A stretch of DNA of 39,725 nucleotides, taken from an uncultured SAR116 cluster alpha proteobacterium (lineage in GTDB: Bacteria; Pseudomonadota; Alphaproteobacteria; Puniceispirillales; Marisalimonadaceae). Positions 1 through 7,803 of this stretch are shown here, piece after piece; position 1 is the stretch's first letter; the number at the start of each line of letters is the position of its first letter. The translations under genes and the position numbers were made by a program. The notes beneath the pieces were generated by a model that made no database searches, was not told where the DNA came from, and saw only the letters and a program-made list of their open reading frames with translations. The stretch is taken from NCBI GenBank assembly GCA_902530325.1, contig CACAAB010000012.1:1-39725 (forward strand), read 5' to 3'.

Positions 1-846
1 AGGAAAGCAGCAAAAAACTTAAATATGTCTCAACCACCTGTTACGAGGCACATTTTAAATCTAGAGCACCATCTAAAAACTAAACTGTTTAACAGAAATA
101 GTAGATCAGTTAAATTAACTAAAGATGGTACTCTTTTTTTAACTCATGCTTCAGAAATAATTTCAAGAATAGAAGAAGCAACTAATACTATAGTAAAAAG
201 TAAAAACAATCTTACAGGTTCAATTACACTAGGATTTGTTCCTTCTATGGCAAGCAACATATTACCTATAATTGCAAATCATCTTAGAAATAAACTTCCT
301 CATATTAAGTTGATTTTTAAGGAATATATGAGTTATGAACAAGTGCCAGCGCTTAATGCCGGTAATCTTGACATTGGCCTTACTCGACTTCCTAAAGATT
401 TAAAGGCTTTTAACTATTCAAGAGTTTTGAGTGAGCCTTATTATCTTGCTGTTAATGAAAATAACCAGCTATCTAAAAAAGATGAGATATCAATATATGA
501 TCTTCATGATGAAGATTTTATCATGTATGATGCAGTCATTGGGAAATATAGTTTTGAATTACTTTCATCTCTGTTTTTAAATAGTGGAGTTAAGCCCAAT
601 TATGTTCAATATGTAAGTCAACCAAGCGTATTTTTGGGATTAGTTAAGGCATCAGTTGGCGTTGCACTATTGGCTAGTTCTAGTAGAGAAAACTTGCCTG
701 AGAATGTTTTATTTAAGAAAATCCTCTTACCAGAATGGGTCAGGGCTGATGTTTATCTTGCAACAAAAAAAGAACCAAAAAACAAATTAATTCCAGAGGT
801 TTATAATTTCATTATGGAAGCCTTATATAGTGCTGAAAAAATATAA
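1..846 (+). CDS. LysR-family transcriptional regulator, 5' end cut by window
   Basis: This is a DNA-binding regulator of the LysR type. The reading frame is open from base 1, and the codons before the first ATG (base 25) already encode the middle of the helix-turn-helix (N-MSQPPVTRHI, compare the family's 'VSQPAVSRQI'). The true start therefore lies upstream of the window, and the ATG at 25 is internal. The remainder is the linker helix followed by the two-lobed effector-binding domain (from about residue 65, 'GSITLGFVPSM', to the end). The inducer cannot be read from sequence. An SDR gene follows 73 bases downstream on the same strand and may be co-transcribed or a target; LysR genes often sit beside what they regulate. 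Family assignment is firm; target and ligand are unknown. Confidence 0.9.
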   Translation, partial: RKAAKNLNMSQPPVTRHILNLEHHLKTKLFNRNSRSVKLTKDGTLFLTHASEIISRIEEATNTIVKSKNNLTGSITLGFVPSMASNILPIIANHLRNKLPHIKLIFKEYMSYEQVPALNAGNLDIGLTRLPKDLKAFNYSRVLSEPYYLAVNENNQLSKKDEISIYDLHDEDFIMYDAVIGKYSFELLSSLFLNSGVKPNYVQYVSQPSVFLGLVKASVGVALLASSSRENLPENVLFKKILLPEWVRADVYLATKKEPKNKLIPEVYNFIMEALYSAEKI

Positions 847-919
847 AGATATTTTATAATGTTGAAAAAAATAATAAGACGTTGAATAATTAAAATTAGA
901 TTAAATAAATTAAGGTAAT

Positions 920-1666
920 ATGATATCAATATTAATAACCGGAGCTGCATCTGGAATTGGGGCTGCAACTGCAAAAAAAATAGCTTCAAAAAAAGTGTCT
1001 CTTACTTTAACAACCAAGTCTAACTTAGAAGGCTTAAAATCTGTTAAACAATTTGCAGAAAATAAAGGTGCAAAAGTAAGCTATATATGTGGTGACTTGT
1101 CAGAAAAGAAATTTTTAGAAGAATTAGTCAATTTAGCGAGAAGTAGCACCGGCAATATTGACCAATTTATATCCAATGCAGGTTATGCTGACAAAAAGGA
1201 ATTTGGAGAATTTAATAATGACGATCTTAATAGATCAGTTCAAACTATGACAATATCCTTTTCAGAAATTATAAACTTATGTATTGAAGATTTCAAAATT
1301 TCAAGTTGTGGCAGGATTGTTGTTATAAGTTCATTTGTAAATAAAAGTATTGGCTTAAACAATAAGATTTTTCCAATTACAGCAGCAGCGAAAGGTGCTT
1401 TAGAAGCTCTTACAAAAACTCTATCTTTTCAATTAGCAAGAGACAATGTAACTGTAAATGCAATTTCACCAGGTTATACAAAAAAAGATGGTAATCATTC
1501 TGCTCTATCACAAGATGAATGGGACAAGATTATAAATAAAATACCTCTGTCTAGACTTGCAAGACCAGAAGATATTGCTAATTTAGTCAAATTCTTACTA
1601 TCAAATGAAGCATCTTATATTACTGGACAAGTAATAAAAGTTGATGGTGGTTTGTCACTTTTGTAA
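920..1666 (+). CDS. Short-chain dehydrogenase/reductase (SDR) with Thr at the catalytic Tyr position
   Basis: A 248-residue protein with the classical SDR layout: glycine-rich cofactor motif TGAASGIG (residues 7-14), SNAG (85-88), the catalytic serine region VISS (135-138), and the C-terminal G-Q-V-I-K-V-D-G-G ending typical of the family. The expected YxxxK motif reads T-A-A-A-K (154-158), so the lysine is kept but the tyrosine that normally acts as general acid/base is threonine. It may be inactive, use another residue, or have a non-redox role. The start ATG has an AAGG ribosome-binding sequence 6-9 bases upstream. It follows the LysR gene on the same strand and is convergent with the DadA-like gene, with stop codons 2 bases apart. 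Family is certain; substrate is unknown. Confidence 0.88.
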   Translation: MISILITGAASGIGAATAKKIASKKVSLTLTTKSNLEGLKSVKQFAENKGAKVSYICGDLSEKKFLEELVNLARSSTGNIDQFISNAGYADKKEFGEFNNDDLNRSVQTMTISFSEIINLCIEDFKISSCGRIVVISSFVNKSIGLNNKIFPITAAAKGALEALTKTLSFQLARDNVTVNAISPGYTKKDGNHSALSQDEWDKIINKIPLSRLARPEDIANLVKFLLSNEASYITGQVIKVDGGLSLL

Positions 1667-1668
1667 AA

Positions 1669-2910
1669 TTACAACATAAATCTATCTGGTAAAAATGGAT
1701 CAATATTAATAGAAGTTTTCTTATTTTCTATCATATCAGCTAAAACAACCCCAGAACCAGCTGAAGTAGATAATCCAATATGATTATGTCCGAAATTGAA
1801 CCACAAGTTTTTATGTTTCGGTGCTTTTCCTATCATAGGCAGACTATCTGCAATGGTTGGTCTTGAACCCAGCCAAGGAGCTTTTGTTAATTTATGTTTA
1901 AGTGGAAGAATTGTTTTTAATTTTTGGACTGCTTCATTAATTTGCTCTTCATTTAAATCAGCTTTTCTGAAATTTAACTCAACACCTGATGTAACTCTAA
2001 TTTCATTTTTGTTACAGCTATAAACAAAACCACCATCAACGTCATGAATTGCTGGACTTAAATCAATATCCTTCTTAATGCTGAAATGATGATGATACCC
2101 CCTTTCCCATGCAAGTGGTATTTTATAACCTAATTTTTGTAAAAAATCCTTAGACCAAGGACCTGTACAAATAACAACTTCGTCAAAGATCTCTTTATTT
2201 TTATTTAAGAAAACAGTCCAATACCCATTGATAAATTTTATATCCTTACAAATTTCTTTATAAAAACTACCTCCAGATTTTATAAAATGTTTAAAATAAT
2301 TTTTTGATAATTCAATTGGGGACTTAACTCTAAGCGAGTTCTTAAAAAGAATTCCTTTGTAATACTCAATTTGCAAATCAGGAAATTGTTTTTTTATTTC
2401 TTCTTTATTTAAGAGAGTATATTCAGCCTTGTTTTTATTTAAAATGTCTAATTCATAAGAATATTTTTCATAACTAAATTGTGTTTTAAAAACCTTCAGC
2501 CATCCTGGTGCTTCAATGTTATTATTAGAATTAGTCTTTTTGATAAGTTTTTTATGCGTTTTTAAAGATAAAACCTGTAATTCTCTCAATACTTTTGCGG
2601 CAAGTTCCATATGTTTTTTTTTACTAAACATTAAAAAATTAATTACCCAAGACAATCTCGAAAACACGAATAATTTTGAATATCTAAATGATGTCTTACT
2701 TTTAAAAATTAAACTAAACAAAGATCTAAGCAATTGAGGATTATTAATGATCATCAGAGAAGAATCTGTTAAAACACCTGCGTTTCCATATGAAGTTTGT
2801 GAACCAGGCTCATTTGGATCGATGATTGTTACTGAAAATCCTCGGTTAATTAATTCAACAGCCGTACAAATTCCAACTATACCAGATCCAATAATTACTA
2901 TTTTTTTCAT
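1669..2910 (-). CDS. FAD-dependent D-amino-acid dehydrogenase-like oxidoreductase (DadA/DAO family)
   Basis: A 413-residue flavoprotein of the DAO superfamily, probably oxidising a D-amino acid or a related secondary amine (for example a hydroxyproline isomer) and passing electrons to the respiratory chain. The N terminus carries the FAD-binding dinucleotide fold (G8-S-G-I-V-G13, then an acidic residue ending the second strand at 'TIIDP'). The 'SQTSYGNAG' stretch at about 40-48 is the DadA-type signature, and the C-terminal 'FGHNHIGLSTSAGSG' closes the FAD site. An in-frame extension of 13 codons exists, but the chosen start overlaps the upstream gene's stop as ATGA (2907-2910) and places the Rossmann motif at residue 8, as is usual. 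It is probably co-translated with the upstream Dabb-like gene. Exact substrate is not determinable. Confidence 0.85.
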   Translation of the reverse strand: MKKIVIIGSGIVGICTAVELINRGFSVTIIDPNEPGSQTSYGNAGVLTDSSLMIINNPQLLRSLFSLIFKSKTSFRYSKLFVFSRLSWVINFLMFSKKKHMELAAKVLRELQVLSLKTHKKLIKKTNSNNNIEAPGWLKVFKTQFSYEKYSYELDILNKNKAEYTLLNKEEIKKQFPDLQIEYYKGILFKNSLRVKSPIELSKNYFKHFIKSGGSFYKEICKDIKFINGYWTVFLNKNKEIFDEVVICTGPWSKDFLQKLGYKIPLAWERGYHHHFSIKKDIDLSPAIHDVDGGFVYSCNKNEIRVTSGVELNFRKADLNEEQINEAVQKLKTILPLKHKLTKAPWLGSRPTIADSLPMIGKAPKHKNLWFNFGHNHIGLSTSAGSGVVLADMIENKKTSINIDPFLPDRFML

Positions 2911-3608
2911 TTTTTCAACAAATCTTGTTGGGTTAAAATATTCTGACAAATATAATAATTTATAATTAAGTCATTACTTTCGTATAGAGAATATTTATTT
3001 TTAAAATTTTTAATTGCAGTTTCTAAAGAGTAAAAATTCAAACCTTCAATGAGGACTGCTTGAGAAACTATTTGATCATTTAATCCTTGTGATGATCTAT
3101 ATTTTTTTTCTTCAGTATTCATCTGTCCATAACTTGGATCGCCTAGGATGATATGCATACCTGTAACACCATTTAATTTTAGCATTTTAGGTACAAAGGA
3201 TTTTAAATTTTCTACATTATGATTATTTGGTATATTTTCTCTTAAAAATCTTATTGTTGAGAGATAACCACCTACACCAATTGATTTACTGTATATAACA
3301 CTACAAATCGTTCTAGACGGAGATAAGTAATTAGATAAGATTTGTTTTGTCCACTCAGTTGGGTTATTTAACCTTTCTAGATATTTTCTGGATGTAAAAA
3401 CTTCTTTTTTTTCAGCCTCATACATCATAAAATATTTGTGATTTAAATTAGTGCCAGGAATTCCAACGGCTCTCAAACCCCTTAAGAATCCGGGTAAAGA
3501 TATCCTCTCTGGCATATGTTCTTTTGAATGCCACTCATTATATTCAATTTCTTTTTCTTCAACAATTCCACCCCAATTTACCAGAACGGCACTACCTAAA
3601 AGACTCAT
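2907..3608 (-). CDS. Dabb/EthD-like protein of unknown function, coupled to the DadA-like gene
   Basis: A 233-residue soluble protein I cannot name. The pattern near its N terminus, 'EYNEWHSKEHMPERISLPGF', resembles the W-x-x-E-H-x-P-E-R motif of ferredoxin-like dimeric alpha/beta-barrel proteins (EthD and relatives). The second half ('PKMLKLNGVTGMHIILGDP' followed by a hydrophobic strand near 'SQAVLIEGL') looks like a degenerate second copy of the same fold. The ATG at 3608 is preferred over a TTG 15 bases upstream. Its TGA overlaps the ATG of the DadA-like flavoprotein (ATGA), so both are probably made together in stoichiometric amounts and act on the same compound. Role as an enzyme, heme- or substrate-handling partner is a guess. 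Confidence 0.7.
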   Translation of the reverse strand: MSLLGSAVLVNWGGIVEEKEIEYNEWHSKEHMPERISLPGFLRGLRAVGIPGTNLNHKYFMMYEAEKKEVFTSRKYLERLNNPTEWTKQILSNYLSPSRTICSVIYSKSIGVGGYLSTIRFLRENIPNNHNVENLKSFVPKMLKLNGVTGMHIILGDPSYGQMNTEEKKYRSSQGLNDQIVSQAVLIEGLNFYSLETAIKNFKNKYSLYESNDLIINYYICQNILTQQDLLKK

Positions 3609-3784
3609 AAACTTAGTTACCAATATGTTTAATTATGATCATAGTAGATAATTAACTTTATTTAATATCAACAATTATTTGATTTAAATATATTTGCATC
3701 CAAAAATTAACATGTTTACTCTAATTTTTTTTTATTTAAGATAAATTAAGTAGGAAAAACATGCTATTTATGTGGGATAATTAA

Positions 3785-4129
3785 ATGAGAATAATCGGCG
3801 TAATTATAATTATTGGGATGGTTGTTGGAGCCGTGTCAACAATAGATTATAACAAATTTATCGATTTACCTTCATTTTTACTAGTTGTAGGAGGATCACT
3901 AGGTTATGTTTTGGCAAAAGGTAAATCCAGCAATTTTATAAAAAACTTTGGAGATGGTTCAGTTTACATGGGTTGGATTGGCCTCATGATTGGAATTGTA
4001 CTTATAGGTAACCATCACGCAAATACGGAAAATATGTGGCCAGCTTTTTCAGTTGCATTTCTACCTATATTATATGGTTACTTTATTAAACTAATCACAA
4101 CAGGTCTTGAAAAAATTAACAGTGAATAA
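3785..4129 (+). CDS. Short MotA-like four-helix membrane protein lacking the cytoplasmic loop
   Basis: A 114-residue hydrophobic protein. The first half resembles the N terminus of MotA/PomA flagellar stator proteins: one membrane helix (3-19), then 'FIDLPSFLLVVGGSLGYVL' (25-43), the family's signature second helix. In the second half, 'MGWIGLMIGIVLIG' (62-75) and 'AFSVAFLPILYGYF' (87-100) resemble MotA helices 3 and 4. The long cytoplasmic domain that normally joins helices 2 and 3, with the charged torque residues, is replaced by a basic stretch of about 18 residues. No flagellar gene or MotB partner is nearby. It stands alone, with a 161-base upstream gap, and is convergent with the AbrB-like gene 5 bases away. 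It could be a minimal ion channel of the MotA/TolQ/ExbB superfamily; function is unknown. Confidence 0.72.
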   Translation: MRIIGVIIIIGMVVGAVSTIDYNKFIDLPSFLLVVGGSLGYVLAKGKSSNFIKNFGDGSVYMGWIGLMIGIVLIGNHHANTENMWPAFSVAFLPILYGYFIKLITTGLEKINSE

Positions 4130-4134
4130 TTAAG

Positions 4135-5193
4135 TCAATTAGATTTTTTCATTTTTTTAAATTTTGGATATAAATATTTTTTTGCAAAAATTAATAATAT
4201 TAATACAGCACATAATCTAGATAAATGGTGCGTCAAAACATAAGCTGGTTCTATATCAAGGAAAGCAGCTAAGAGTCCCATTTCATTTACACCACCTGGT
4301 GAAAAAGCTAGTACAACCGCTTCAGTTTTAATTGATTTAAAAAATTTCATTAAAAATATAAAAGGGACTATGCATAAAGTTAGAGATATAACTACAATCA
4401 TAGCATCAATCAAATAATTACCAGCTGTTCTCAAAGAAACTCCTTTCATATTACATCCAAAATAAGATCCAATAATTAACTGAGAAATTATTAAAAAAAT
4501 TACATTTGCATTTAATTGAAAATATCCAAAAATATGTAAGATTGCACTTATTATTAATGGACCAAAAAGTTGATAACCAGGAAAATTAATTTTTTTTCCA
4601 ATATAATAACCTAATGGGATAAGTATTATAAATACAAGAATGTGGGAAAGTTCACCCTCTAAATTAGGCCAAGTTGGCTCCCTGACATAAGCACCTGGAA
4701 AAAAGAAAAGTAATAAATTTGGGATTAAAAAAACTGTCAAAAAAATTCTACTAACATGAATTAATGAGACTTTTTTTGCATCTGCTTTACATTCCTCTGC
4801 ACCTAAAGTCATTTCCAGCAAACCTCCAGGTGATCCTATAAAAAATGCTTCAGGTTTATTAATTTTTCTAATTTTTACTAAAACATAATAAGAAATTAAA
4901 TGTGCAGAAGGTACATAAAAAATTAAAAAAACAAGAGAAATAAACCAAATATTAATATCATTTAAAATATTTGGCTGAAAATAACTTCCAAGCCATACGC
5001 CCGTAACCCCTACAAAAGGTGCTCGAAAATTTCTACTCATATTTACTTGAAGACCAGATAAAGCAAAAATAGCTACACTAAATGCTGGCCCTAACATCCA
5101 TGGCAACGGTAAAAGTAGAATATTGAATATAATCCCGCCTATCAGACCAATAAAAATAGTTTTAATAAGGATGATTATATTTTTATATGTCAA
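4135..5193 (-). CDS. AbrB-family integral membrane protein
   Basis: A 352-residue polytopic membrane protein with about ten hydrophobic segments in two repeated halves. Each half ends in a similar motif: 'SPGGLLEMTLGAEECKAD' near residue 125 and 'SPGGVNEMGLLAAFLDIEP' near 300. The second is followed by 'LTHHLSRL', which is typical of the AbrB-like family (Pfam AbrB, often mis-annotated as ammonia monooxygenase). It is unrelated to the DNA-binding AbrB of Bacillus. The function of this family is poorly established, and transport of a small organic compound is the usual suggestion. It is the last gene of a same-strand run that begins at 10656, 43 bases after a TauD dioxygenase, so it may move the substrate or product of that cluster across the inner membrane. 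Confidence 0.82.
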   Translation of the reverse strand: MTYKNIIILIKTIFIGLIGGIIFNILLLPLPWMLGPAFSVAIFALSGLQVNMSRNFRAPFVGVTGVWLGSYFQPNILNDINIWFISLVFLIFYVPSAHLISYYVLVKIRKINKPEAFFIGSPGGLLEMTLGAEECKADAKKVSLIHVSRIFLTVFLIPNLLLFFFPGAYVREPTWPNLEGELSHILVFIILIPLGYYIGKKINFPGYQLFGPLIISAILHIFGYFQLNANVIFLIISQLIIGSYFGCNMKGVSLRTAGNYLIDAMIVVISLTLCIVPFIFLMKFFKSIKTEAVVLAFSPGGVNEMGLLAAFLDIEPAYVLTHHLSRLCAVLILLIFAKKYLYPKFKKMKKSN

Positions 5194-5236
5194 TAAAATT
5201 TAATTTCTATAACTATTACTTAAAATTAAAAGAAAA

Positions 5237-6058
5237 TCAAAAAGGTTTATCACCTTTTATTGTAACTCTTCTTCCTTTTCTTTCATTTGGAAAATAATCC
5301 CAAATTGCTTTATGCAGGGTACATCTATTATCCCAAAAAGCCATATCATTTTGTTTCCATCTATATCTAATCTGAAACTCTGTTTTTTCGCAATGTTCAA
5401 ATAAATAATTTAAAATAAGTTTACTTTCATGTTTACTTAAACCTTCAATTTGCGTTGTAAAAAAACGATTTACATATAATGCCTTTTTTTTAGTTACAGG
5501 ATGTGTTCTTACTACAGGATGTATTGCTGATGGAAATTTTATATTTTCATCTATTTTACTATATCTTCCTTTATAAAAATGTTCAGATTCATGAGACGCA
5601 TTAAGTTTATCTAAAAATTGTTTCATAGGATTGCTTAAAGCATTATAAGCCATGTACATGTTTGCAAACATAGTATCACCTCCACTTTCTGGTAAAGTAT
5701 GAAGTTGAAGCATTGTCCCTAAAGGAGGCTTGATGTCACAAGAAACGTCAGAATGAAAATCCTCTGCACCATTTGATATCTTACTATTTTTATCAGTGTG
5801 TATTTCAAATATTTCAGGAAAATTTTTCATTTTTGGAGCGGCAGGATGAATATGTAAATCTCCAAAACATTTGCCAAGTTTGATATGATTTTCTGGAGAA
5901 ATTTCACATTGCTCTTGAAAAAAAATTACTAAAAATTTATTGAATGCATCTTTAATTATTTTTAGTTCTGAATTAGAAATTTCTTTTGACAGATCAATAC
6001 CTGTTATAATGGCACCAATGTTTGGAGCATATGGTTTTATTGTAATTTTATTGTTCAT
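5237..6058 (-). CDS. TauD/TfdA-family Fe(II)/2-oxoglutarate dioxygenase (cluster member 1)
   Basis: A 273-residue cytosolic non-heme iron oxygenase that uses 2-oxoglutarate and O2 to hydroxylate an organic substrate, often leading to C-S, C-O or C-N cleavage. The iron-binding facial triad is visible: H102-S-D104 and H249 in 'RCTLHKA'. The 2-oxoglutarate-binding arginine is R263 or R264 in 'GRRVTIKG'. The N-terminal 'GAIITGIDLS' and the 'SGGDTMFANM' segment after the HxD motif are TauD hallmarks. Length matches the family (about 280). It lies between a PhyH dioxygenase (56-base gap) and the AbrB-like membrane gene on the same strand. TauD relatives act on taurine, chlorophenoxyacetates, carnitine precursors and others; nothing here fixes the substrate. 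Confidence 0.9.
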   Translation of the reverse strand: MNNKITIKPYAPNIGAIITGIDLSKEISNSELKIIKDAFNKFLVIFFQEQCEISPENHIKLGKCFGDLHIHPAAPKMKNFPEIFEIHTDKNSKISNGAEDFHSDVSCDIKPPLGTMLQLHTLPESGGDTMFANMYMAYNALSNPMKQFLDKLNASHESEHFYKGRYSKIDENIKFPSAIHPVVRTHPVTKKKALYVNRFFTTQIEGLSKHESKLILNYLFEHCEKTEFQIRYRWKQNDMAFWDNRCTLHKAIWDYFPNERKGRRVTIKGDKPF

Positions 6059-6114
6059 GATATTTAAATTCTATAAAAATAATAATAATATTTCAAAATT
6101 TTAATTTAAGTAAT

Positions 6115-6930
6115 TTACCAAGATATCTCAAACTCACTAGAATGTTGAAATTTACTTGTTGGTACTGCCTCACCTCTAGGTATAGGAGCTATTGGATTAA
6201 GTTTATAATTATCAATACCTCTAACTAATTGCCCTTCAAAATGTGGCCAAATTGACAAATCAGCTTTTACATTAACTGGAGAAAACCTCATCGTCAGACC
6301 ACATCTTCTGTAATTTGATATATTCGGTTCGGATCCATGTAACAATGCATCATTGTGCAAAGAAATTTCTCCTGCTTTTAAATTTAACGAAATTATGTCA
6401 TCTTGTTTAATCTGATCATTAGAAACCTCTTTATCTAGAACTAGATTTTGATCTTTATTTGTGTGATGCTTAAACTCACCTTGCAAGTGGCTTCCTTTAA
6501 CAACTCTGATGGCTCCATTTTCTTCATTTGTATCATAAAGTGCAAGCCAAACAGTAACTGCATTCGCAGGAAATAAGGGCCAATATTGTGAATCTTGATG
6601 CCACGGAACAACTGATCCATCTTTTGGTTCTTTTAGAAAAAATTGGCCTCCCCATAAAAAAAAGTTGGCTCCTAACAAATCTTCTACATAATCAAGTATT
6701 TCAGGAGTTGTGCATAATTTATAGAACCTATGACTAGCTTTATGCCACTGTGTAGTCTGATTAATATCAATTTTTTTATCAACTTTTTCACTTAAAGAAA
6801 CAAAAAAGTTACTTAAGTCATCCTTTGCTTCTGTGGAAAAAACAGGCAAACCAGTTAAATAACCATCTTTTTTATATTGATCTTTTTCTTCATTTGACAA
6901 ACGCCTTACTTTTTTTGAGATCTTAAACAT
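6115..6930 (-). CDS. Phytanoyl-CoA dioxygenase (PhyH)-family protein, tandem copy A
   Basis: A 271-residue Fe(II)/2-oxoglutarate dioxygenase of the PhyH superfamily. The triad is H111-Q-D113 in 'PWHQD' and H198 in 'LLHGS', and the 2-oxoglutarate-binding arginine is at about 208-209 ('YRRCGLTMRF'). It is a near-duplicate of the next gene upstream (6964-7779): the two align end to end without gaps and, by my count, differ at 61 of 271 positions (about 77% identical), with all catalytic residues kept in both. The gap between the copies is 33 bases. Both copies look functional, and divergence is spread mostly over surface-like positions in the N-terminal 75 residues and the last 20. PhyH relatives hydroxylate acyl-CoAs, ectoine, phosphonates and other small molecules; the substrate is unknown. 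Confidence 0.9.
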   Translation of the reverse strand: MFKISKKVRRLSNEEKDQYKKDGYLTGLPVFSTEAKDDLSNFFVSLSEKVDKKIDINQTTQWHKASHRFYKLCTTPEILDYVEDLLGANFFLWGGQFFLKEPKDGSVVPWHQDSQYWPLFPANAVTVWLALYDTNEENGAIRVVKGSHLQGEFKHHTNKDQNLVLDKEVSNDQIKQDDIISLNLKAGEISLHNDALLHGSEPNISNYRRCGLTMRFSPVNVKADLSIWPHFEGQLVRGIDNYKLNPIAPIPRGEAVPTSKFQHSSEFEISW

Positions 6931-6963
6931 TTTATTTTAATTTCTATATATCATTGAATTAAT

Positions 6964-7779
6964 TCACCATTGATTTGAAAATTCACTTGAGTATTGAAAC
7001 TTTTTAATTGGAGTACCCTCACCTCTAGGTATTTCTGCAATTGGGTTATGTTTAAAATCATCAACACCTCTAGCAAGTTGTGTTTCAAAATGTGGCCAGA
7101 TTGACAAATCAGCTTTGACGTTGACAGGAGCAAATCTCATAGTTATACCACACCGTCTTCGATTTGAATGATTTGCTTCAGAACCATGAAGTAAACCATC
7201 ATCATGTAGTGAAATCTCGCCTGCCTTTAAATTTAACGAAATTATGTCATCTTGTTTTATTTGATCACTAGAAACCTCTTGATCAAGAACAAGATTGCTA
7301 TCCTTGTTAGTATGATGCTTAAACATTCCTTGTTTATGACTGCCTTTGACAACTTTCATAGCAGCATTTTCTTCGTCAGTATCATATAATGCCAACCAAA
7401 CAGTAACTGATTTAGCTGGTGACAAAGGCCAATATTGAGCATCTTGATGCCAAGGAACTACTGAACCATCCTTTGGTTCTTTAAGAAAAAATTGACCTCC
7501 CCATTGAAAAAAATTTGGACCCAATAGATCTTCCACATAATCAAGAATTGCTGGCGTTCTACATAAATTATAAAATTTTAAACTTGCTTTATGCCACATA
7601 TTAGTTTGATTTATATCAATGTCATTGCTTAATCGAGAACTCAAAGAAACAAACAAATCATTTAAATCATCTTTTGCTTCAACATCAAAAACTGGTAATC
7701 CAGTCAAATACCCATCTTTAAGATATCTTTCTTTTTCTTCATTTGTTATTCTTCTAACTTTATTTGAAATTTTAAACAT
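6964..7779 (-). CDS. Phytanoyl-CoA dioxygenase (PhyH)-family protein, tandem copy B
   Basis: A 271-residue PhyH-type Fe(II)/2-oxoglutarate dioxygenase, paralogue of the gene at 6115-6930. It has the same catalytic set: HxD in 'PWHQDAQYW' (H111, D113), distal His in 'LLHGSEANHSN' (H198), and arginine in 'RRRCGITMRF'. The conserved 'WGGQFFLKEPKDGS' and 'KADLSIWPHFE' segments are shared by both copies and probably shape the active-site lid. An intact second copy 33 bases away suggests either gene dosage or two related substrates. It lies 24 bases downstream of the thiolase gene, consistent with one transcript running from about 10656 to 4135. Family firm, substrate unknown. Confidence 0.9.
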   Translation of the reverse strand: MFKISNKVRRITNEEKERYLKDGYLTGLPVFDVEAKDDLNDLFVSLSSRLSNDIDINQTNMWHKASLKFYNLCRTPAILDYVEDLLGPNFFQWGGQFFLKEPKDGSVVPWHQDAQYWPLSPAKSVTVWLALYDTDEENAAMKVVKGSHKQGMFKHHTNKDSNLVLDQEVSSDQIKQDDIISLNLKAGEISLHDDGLLHGSEANHSNRRRCGITMRFAPVNVKADLSIWPHFETQLARGVDDFKHNPIAEIPRGEGTPIKKFQYSSEFSNQW

Positions 7780-7803
7780 AAAAACCTCATATTAATTATA
7801 ATT

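Noticed and set aside
801..989. 62-residue minus-strand ORF between the LysR and SDR genes.
   Set aside because: Low-complexity L/I-rich translation overlapping both real genes, with no ribosome-binding site.
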